DNA of 25,766 nucleotides from an uncultured Christensenella sp. (GTDB lineage: Bacteria; Bacillota; Clostridia; Christensenellales; Borkfalkiaceae), in assembly GCA_910586345.1 (NCBI GenBank), contig CAJUHC010000001.1, forward strand, positions 111,329-137,094, written 5' to 3'. The notes below the pieces were generated by a model, which saw only the letters and a list, made by a program, of their open reading frames with translations, did not search any database and was not told where the DNA came from. Shown here in pieces: positions 22,230 to 25,766 of the stretch. The translations under genes and the position numbers were made by a program. Position 1 is the stretch's first letter; each line of letters opens with the position of its first letter.

Positions 22230-22383
22230 GTGCTTACCGTCTGGGGACGGAATACGCCGCCTTGACAAATTGTAAAGGGCGACGATTTATCTCCCGTTAG
22301 GCATAAAACCGTCGTCGCCTACGGCGCAAACCCTTGACAATTTGCCTGCGGCGGCATTTTTGGCTGGTTAAGACGGTAAGCAC
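22230..22383. other. 154-bp nested inverted-repeat structure upstream of the large recombinase
   Basis: This region and its surroundings (22110-22450) hold no gene. GTGCTTACCGTCT (22230-22242) is inverted at 22371-22383 (13 bp, perfect). Inside it GCCGCC plus CAAATTGT (22256-22261, 22266-22273) pair with ACAATTTG plus GGCGGC (22337-22344, 22350-22355), and GGCGACGA (22278-22285) pairs with TCGTCGCC (22312-22319). CCGTC/GACGG (22237-22250) is a competing small hairpin. It could be a structured RNA leader, an attachment site or a single-strand origin. Confidence 0.7.
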
Positions 22384-22450
22384 CAAAGCGAACAACAAAA
22401 TTTTTAAGCCGCAGTCCGCACATACAGACCGCGCAAAGGAGCAAAACACA

Positions 22451-23385
22451 ATGAAAAACGCAGTTATCTATGCCGTTTCAGTTCACACGCGCAGAACGAG
22501 CAAAGCATTGAGGGGCAACTCAAAGAATATTACGCTTTCGCAGAGCGGAGCGGCTTGCGCATAATTCACGAGTACATAGACAGAGCATTGACGGGAACGA
22601 CGGACAAACGCCCCGAATTTTTGCAAATGATTGAGGACAGCAAACGCAAAGGCTTTCAGTTTGTCGTTGTCTATCAATTAGACCGTTTCGCGCGGAATAG
22701 GTACGACAGCGCAACATACAAAGCCAAGTTAAAGAAAAACGGCGTTCGCGTACTCTCCGCAAAAGAGAATATAACGGACGACGCGAGCGGTATTTTAATC
22801 GAGGGCGTTTTGGAAAGTATGGCAGAATACTACTCTGCCGAACTGTCGCAGAAGATAAAGCGCGGCATCGCAATATCAGCCTCGAAATGTAAGTTTTTCG
22901 GCGGCAAAGTGCCGCTCGGCTATAAGATTGACGAAAAGAAAGATTATGTCATAAATGAAGAAACCGCGCCCATCGTCAAGCGTATGTTTGAAATGTTAGC
23001 GGGCGGCTACAATTATGCGCAAATCGCCCGCTATATGAACGAGCGCGGAATACCCACCGCAACGGGCGGCAAGTGGGGCAAAAACAGTTTTAACAGCATA
23101 TTTTCAAATCGTCGATATGTGGGCAAGTACATTTTTCACGGCGAGGAAATCGACGGCGGCATACCGCAACTGATTGACGACGGGCTTTTTGCAGACGTGC
23201 AAAAAGTGTTAGAGAAATACGCCGCCGCGCCCTCTCGCGGCAAAGCGAAAGTCGAATATCTTTTGTCGGACAATGTGCTTTACGCAAATGGACACACAAA
23301 ATCAAAATTAGAATTAAAGCGGACAAATCAATGTAAAAGCAAAAGTCGGGACTCCTTATGGAATCTCGACTTTTTGTCAACTTAA
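22451..23385 (+). pseudogene. Large serine recombinase, frameshifted and truncated
   Basis: The ATG at 22451 opens MKNAVIYA, the usual start of large serine recombinases, but the frame then drifts. One base earlier in frame, from 22474, the expected continuation RFSSHAQNEQSIEGQLKEYY appears and leads into the long frame with LDRFARNRYD (catalytic arginines) and the recombinase domain (GGKVPLGYKID, NSIFSNRRYVGKYIF). One base is missing at 22472-22474 (GCCGT instead of GCCCGT), so the nucleophile Ser is cut off from the start codon. At the other end, homology stops near 23270-23290, after EYLLS, before the zinc-ribbon and coiled-coil parts; about half of a normal 500-residue protein is gone. 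GGAG lies upstream of the ATG. A TTG start at 22555 would give a protein without the catalytic Ser. Confidence 0.85.
23341..23375. terminator. Terminator between the recombinase remnant and the lipoprotein
   Basis: AAAAGTCGGGACTCC pairs with GGAATCTCGACTTTTT around TTAT with one mismatch and one wobble. A- and T-runs on both sides allow use in both directions; on the minus strand it would end the lipoprotein transcript. Confidence 0.8.
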
Positions 23386-23402
23386 GTTATAGTTTATCAA
23401 TT

Positions 23403-23948
23403 TTAGAAATCAATGCCTTGCTTGTTTGTTACCTCTATCCAAACAGTCAGCTCTTTGTTTTCATCGTAGGATGCCAAAGCAATCTTAACTTTTCCGTAAG
23501 TAGCGATATGAATTAACCCTTTATCTTGGATAGTGCAACCCAAGTTTTCAAACGTTGCGTCAAAATCTTGCAAGGTAGAACCGCAAGTTATTCCGTAAAC
23601 GGTTACTTGCGGATCGGTTATTGCAATGCGTGTAACAAATTGTCCACCGCTTGAATAATCGGGATATGGCGAAACAGTATAAATCACGCAATGTTCGGGC
23701 GCGAGCACTTCCGAGCCTTCAATAATTTCCGCAGGTTGATAACCTTTACCATAGTAAACATCTGCGCCGAAAACATACGGCACTTTATAGTGTTCGCCGA
23801 AATCAATGTCAGCAACATCCTGCGCTACCCAAAATTCAAGCGAAGTATCTTCCGGCTTATCAAGCACTTTATTGTCCGTGCAGCCGACCATTGCAAATAG
23901 AGTTATGCAAAATAACAACAACGGCAACAATAGTTTTTTAGCTTTCAT
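23403..23948 (-). CDS. Putative lipoprotein
   Basis: A 181-residue predicted lipoprotein: KAKK n-region, hydrophobic core, and lipobox AMVGC with Cys23 lipidated. The mature part is acidic, about 158 residues, with two inner cysteines (PEHC and GCT) that might form a disulfide. I do not recognise the family. AGGTGG 6 nt before the ATG supports the start. A TATAAT sits at 23997-24002 on the minus strand with no clear -35, so it may have its own promoter although the gene upstream runs the same way, 120 bp away. Confidence 0.8.
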   Translation of the reverse strand: MKAKKLLLPLLLFCITLFAMVGCTDNKVLDKPEDTSLEFWVAQDVADIDFGEHYKVPYVFGADVYYGKGYQPAEIIEGSEVLAPEHCVIYTVSPYPDYSSGGQFVTRIAITDPQVTVYGITCGSTLQDFDATFENLGCTIQDKGLIHIATYGKVKIALASYDENKELTVWIEVTNKQGIDF

Positions 23949-24068
23949 ATAGAACCACCTATATATTAAACGGATTGAGCGTTTATTTTACTCACTATTA
24001 TAACGATTTGAACGAGCAATTTGTTCCGCTAAACTGAAATTTATCGCATCAAAGTAAAATGTAACCCC

Positions 24069-25196
24069 TTATCTATATTTGATATATTCCGCAAGTGATT
24101 TTATAGCGTTCGGGATAAACGATATTCCGACGGAAACGAAGAACAGACACGCCAACGCATAAATCGTCGGGTGGCGTAAAAGCGAGTCGAATGTTACGGG
24201 TGCTTTCGTTACGCCTTCTTCTATAATAATCAGAAAAAGTATGCCCATAAAAATGAACAATGCCGCCACCGCAACTTTAATCACAAAGACGCTTACTATC
24301 TCGAATCTGTAAAAAGCGAGAACTATGAAAAGCATACCCAATCCTATCGGGAATCCGCCGACTATGGCGGGCATATCACCCATAACGTGAAAATATCCCA
24401 AAAGTGTTATCGCTATCCCGACGACGACACAAGCCGCGCCCGCAAAAAGCGCGCCTTTCTCGATTGGCGGTTTTTCCGTATCATCGAACTTTGTTTTTGC
24501 AATCGTTGCATCGCTTCTTTTATTACGTCCTGCAACATCATCCGCTTCACCGGTTTTCGAGCGACGTTTGGTTTTGGGTACTTTAATTTCCTCTAATACA
24601 TCGCCCAAATATTTTTTCAGCAAATAAGCATCCGTGCGCGGAAGCAAACATCCGACGGGTATCTTTTCGGTAGTATTTCTTATGCAAAACACAAGATAAA
24701 TACCCGATTTTGATTTTATCATCGAACAAACAGAAAGCTCGTTTTTGTCTATAACGCGGACTGCACCTTTTGTTTTAATTGCAATGTGGTCGCCGTAAAT
24801 CGTCAAAGAGTTTTCTCGGCTTTTATGCGCGTCGATTGCCTGAAACTCGCTATGTAACTCTTCCATTCTTTGACGCGATTCTATTTCGTGCGGACGATAA
24901 CTTTTACTTACTTTTCGCATAAATACGCCCCATAAGCCGAAAACGGTCAGCACGGTAATCAGTATGATAACGCCAAGCACTATAAACAGAAAGATATAGC
25001 TTTTTATCGCAAAACTGCCGTAAAGCCGCACGTCAAGCACACAATTTACAATACACCAAACAGTCAACAGCAAAACGCAAATCATAATCCATACTGCTGT
25101 AAACGATTTGATATACCGCCGTCTTTCGCTTTTCGTCATATCAAGAGCGTGTTTTGCATCGCTATACTCGTATAAAATTTTCCCGTAATTTTCCAT
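24069..25196 (-). CDS. Multi-pass membrane protein with regulated leader
   Basis: A 375-residue membrane protein that I do not recognise. Two helices near 31-52 and 64-92 are followed by a cytosolic domain (about 95-245) with a PH-like strand pattern (SLTIYGDHIAIKTKGAVRVI, LSVCSMIKSKSGIYLVFCI), then a Lys/Asp-rich linker, and four more helices between about 247 and 368. The helix pair plus soluble domain resembles YcxB/DUF-type bacterial proteins. GGTGG just before the ATG is the ribosome binding site. The 142-nt leader holds a long hairpin, an antiterminator and a terminator, so expression depends on a signal that acts on the RNA. Confidence 0.75.
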   Translation of the reverse strand: MENYGKILYEYSDAKHALDMTKSERRRYIKSFTAVWIMICVLLLTVWCIVNCVLDVRLYGSFAIKSYIFLFIVLGVIILITVLTVFGLWGVFMRKVSKSYRPHEIESRQRMEELHSEFQAIDAHKSRENSLTIYGDHIAIKTKGAVRVIDKNELSVCSMIKSKSGIYLVFCIRNTTEKIPVGCLLPRTDAYLLKKYLGDVLEEIKVPKTKRRSKTGEADDVAGRNKRSDATIAKTKFDDTEKPPIEKGALFAGAACVVVGIAITLLGYFHVMGDMPAIVGGFPIGLGMLFIVLAFYRFEIVSVFVIKVAVAALFIFMGILFLIIIEEGVTKAPVTFDSLLRHPTIYALACLFFVSVGISFIPNAIKSLAEYIKYR

Positions 25197-25338
25197 AAAC
25201 CACCATTAAAAAAGCGTGTTCCATTGAGAAACACGCCGAAAAACGCACTTCTCAATGTTGCTACACATTTCCTATGTTTAAGGTGAGAGTACGTTTTTAC
25301 CGATAGTACTCCCTAAACATAGTATTAAAATGTGTAGC
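25197..25338 (-). promoter_or_regulatory. Riboswitch-like leader with aptamer-like hairpin and terminator/antiterminator
   Basis: On the minus strand the RNA starts with a long imperfect hairpin: GCTACACATTT (partner arms 25328-25338 and 25260-25270), CTATGTTTA (25314-25322 with 25272-25280) and a tip GAGTAC/GTACTC (25306-25311 with 25287-25292). Next, CATTGAGAA and TTCTCAATG (25249-25257 and 25222-25230) can form an antiterminator that uses bases of the following terminator. I do not recognise a known riboswitch class. Confidence 0.65.
25208..25236 (-). terminator. Conditional terminator before the membrane protein gene
   Basis: Minus strand: GCGTGTT (25230-25236) pairs with AACACGC (25214-25220), followed by six T (25208-25213). 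It ends 12 nt before the ATG at 25196 and overlaps the antiterminator. Confidence 0.8.
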
Positions 25339-25344
25339 ATAAAC

Positions 25345-25373
25345 AATATAGCACATTTCAAGAGAAAAATCAA
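25345..25373 (-). promoter_or_regulatory. Promoter of the leader and membrane protein gene
   Basis: Minus strand: TTGATT (25368-25373), 17-bp spacer, TATATT (25345-25350). The predicted start, 25338, is exactly the first base of the leader hairpin. Confidence 0.7.
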
Positions 25374-25440
25374 GAGTTTGAAAAGGTGCAAATGAAAACT
25401 AATAGCTATGACTTTCGATAAAACTTCTTATAAAAACTTT

Positions 25441-25468
25441 TTTCACTGCCCGTTTATGGGCAGTGAAA
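25441..25468. other. 11-bp hairpin upstream of the ncRNA promoter
   Basis: TTTCACTGCCC (25441-25451) pairs perfectly with GGGCAGTGAAA (25458-25468) around a 6-nt loop, 3 bp before the -35 box of the ncRNA. No good T-run follows on either strand; it may insulate the promoter or end a transcript. Confidence 0.55.
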
Positions 25469-25471
25469 CCC

Positions 25472-25500
25472 TTGCAACGAACAAAAGTTTGTGATATAAT
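25472..25500 (+). promoter_or_regulatory. Strong promoter of the structured ncRNA
   Basis: TTGCAA (25472-25477), 17-bp spacer, TATAAT (25495-25500) with the TGA extension just before the -10. Start near 25507. Confidence 0.8.
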
Positions 25501-25506
25501 GCACAC

Positions 25507-25766
25507 TACCACAATGCGAGTTGTGGTGGAATACCCTTCGGGGTAGAAGTTCCGCAATGAGCAAAAGCTCATAGAATGCGGAAAGTTTTGGGCGATAAAT
25601 CCGCCTTGCCTTAGCTTACGAATAGAGCGTAGGTTTTTTAAGTGTACGCAAATTTTGTGAGCCGTGATAGGCTTTTGTTGTCGTACAATTTTACGGCAAT
25701 AAGATGTGCAGCCGGAGTTATTCGAGATCTCTTTGAGAGTGCGAAAGTCGGATAGCGTAGATGGTC
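25507..25766 (+). ncRNA. Structured non-coding RNA, possibly raiA-type, 3' end outside the window
   Basis: No ORF follows the promoter. Instead there are successive perfect stems: ACCACAA/TTGTGGT (25508-25514, 25521-25527), TACCC-TTCG-GGGTA (25532-25545), and TTCCGCA/TGCGGAA (25550-25556, 25577-25583) enclosing ATGAGC/GCTCAT. A GGGCGATAAATCCGCC hairpin and more paired parts follow up to the window end. Length, strong promoter and ornate fold resemble abundant Firmicute RNAs; the general pattern recalls the raiA RNA motif, but I could not check this. It lacks the typical starts of tmRNA and RNase P RNA. Confidence 0.65.

Larger units (their letters stand above)
10253..23290. mobile_element. 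Integrated CRESS-type rolling-circle replicon with virus-like genes
   Basis: The block contains a CRESS-type Rep with its own nonanucleotide origin, a packaging-like ATPase, membrane and fibre proteins, a Shedu nuclease, small regulators, an intact small serine recombinase and a broken large one. Its long one-directional gene order and shared GAGGTGCTTAT ribosome binding sites set it apart from both flanks. Bacterial replicons with such Reps (pCRESS groups) are known, as are inoviruses with Zot ATPases. The combination here is not one I recognise. Ends are guesses: left near the sORF at 10253, right where the large recombinase loses homology. No attachment repeats were found. Confidence 0.6.

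Noticed and set aside
22334..22564. 76-residue ORF as an independent gene
   Set aside because: From 22451 it contains the true start of the recombinase (MKNAVIYA) and then goes out of frame; it is part of the pseudogene.
24900..24920. Third copy of the recombination arm (AACTTTTACTTAC)
   Set aside because: It lies within a coding region, has no paired arm and is expected by chance in AT-rich DNA.
25507..25766. tmRNA or RNase P RNA
   Set aside because: The 5' end and early stems do not match the conserved starts of those RNAs, and no tRNA-like acceptor or coding tag is visible.

Overview
The window looks like chromosomal DNA of an uncultured, low-to-mid GC Firmicute, most likely a clostridial gut or rumen bacterium. 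Evidence: AGGAGG-type ribosome binding sites, consensus sigma-A promoters, short lipoproteins with LxxC lipoboxes, BspA-type leucine-rich repeats, InlB-type repeats and standard stop codons. This placement is inferred from gene style; there is no rRNA gene to confirm it.

Left flank (1-10.2 kb). A 67-bp tandem repeat array is followed by chromosomal genes: an orphan LytTR response regulator, a TtcA-family tRNA thiolase, a small Amidase_6-type hydrolase, a two-gene unit (tandem DUF4062 plus TPR protein, then a membrane protein), a beta-carbonic anhydrase with a rhomboid protease, a lipoprotein divergent from a small XRE repressor with two matched operators, a membrane-bound XRE/zinc-ribbon protein, and a DUF4180 gene with an unrecognised partner.

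Integrated element (about 10.25-23.3 kb, ends not defined). Nearly all genes run leftward from 19,989 to 10,388. In transcription order they are: sigma-like factor behind a hairpin that covers its ribosome binding site, small HTH protein, two membrane-anchored proteins, a 724-residue fibre-like protein (membrane anchor, coiled coil, InlB-type repeats, C-terminal head), a small possible OB-fold protein, a Gln/Pro-rich protein, a Zot/HerA-like P-loop ATPase, a small basic protein, a CRESS-type Rep (HUH endonuclease plus SF3 helicase), a Shedu-type (DUF4263) nuclease and a 61-residue protein. Directly upstream of rep is a stem-loop that presents TACTATTAC, a fit to the NANTATTAC nick site of eukaryotic CRESS-DNA viruses, next to tandem 7-bp iterons. 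The element therefore looks like a rolling-circle replicon carrying virus-like (packaging and surface) genes and a defence cargo. Rep and the Shedu protein both end in DLPF, like the C-terminal tip of bacterial SSB.

Right part of the element (20.2-23.3 kb). A BspA-like lipoprotein and a small serine recombinase diverge from a roughly 100-bp segment that carries a strong promoter between two inverted sites with non-palindromic 2-bp centres: a candidate phase-variable promoter. A large serine recombinase follows, broken by a frameshift and truncated, behind a 154-bp nested dyad.

Right flank (23.4-25.77 kb). It holds a lipoprotein, a multi-pass membrane protein whose 142-nt leader has a riboswitch-like terminator/antiterminator, and the start of a strongly promoted structured non-coding RNA that runs off the window.
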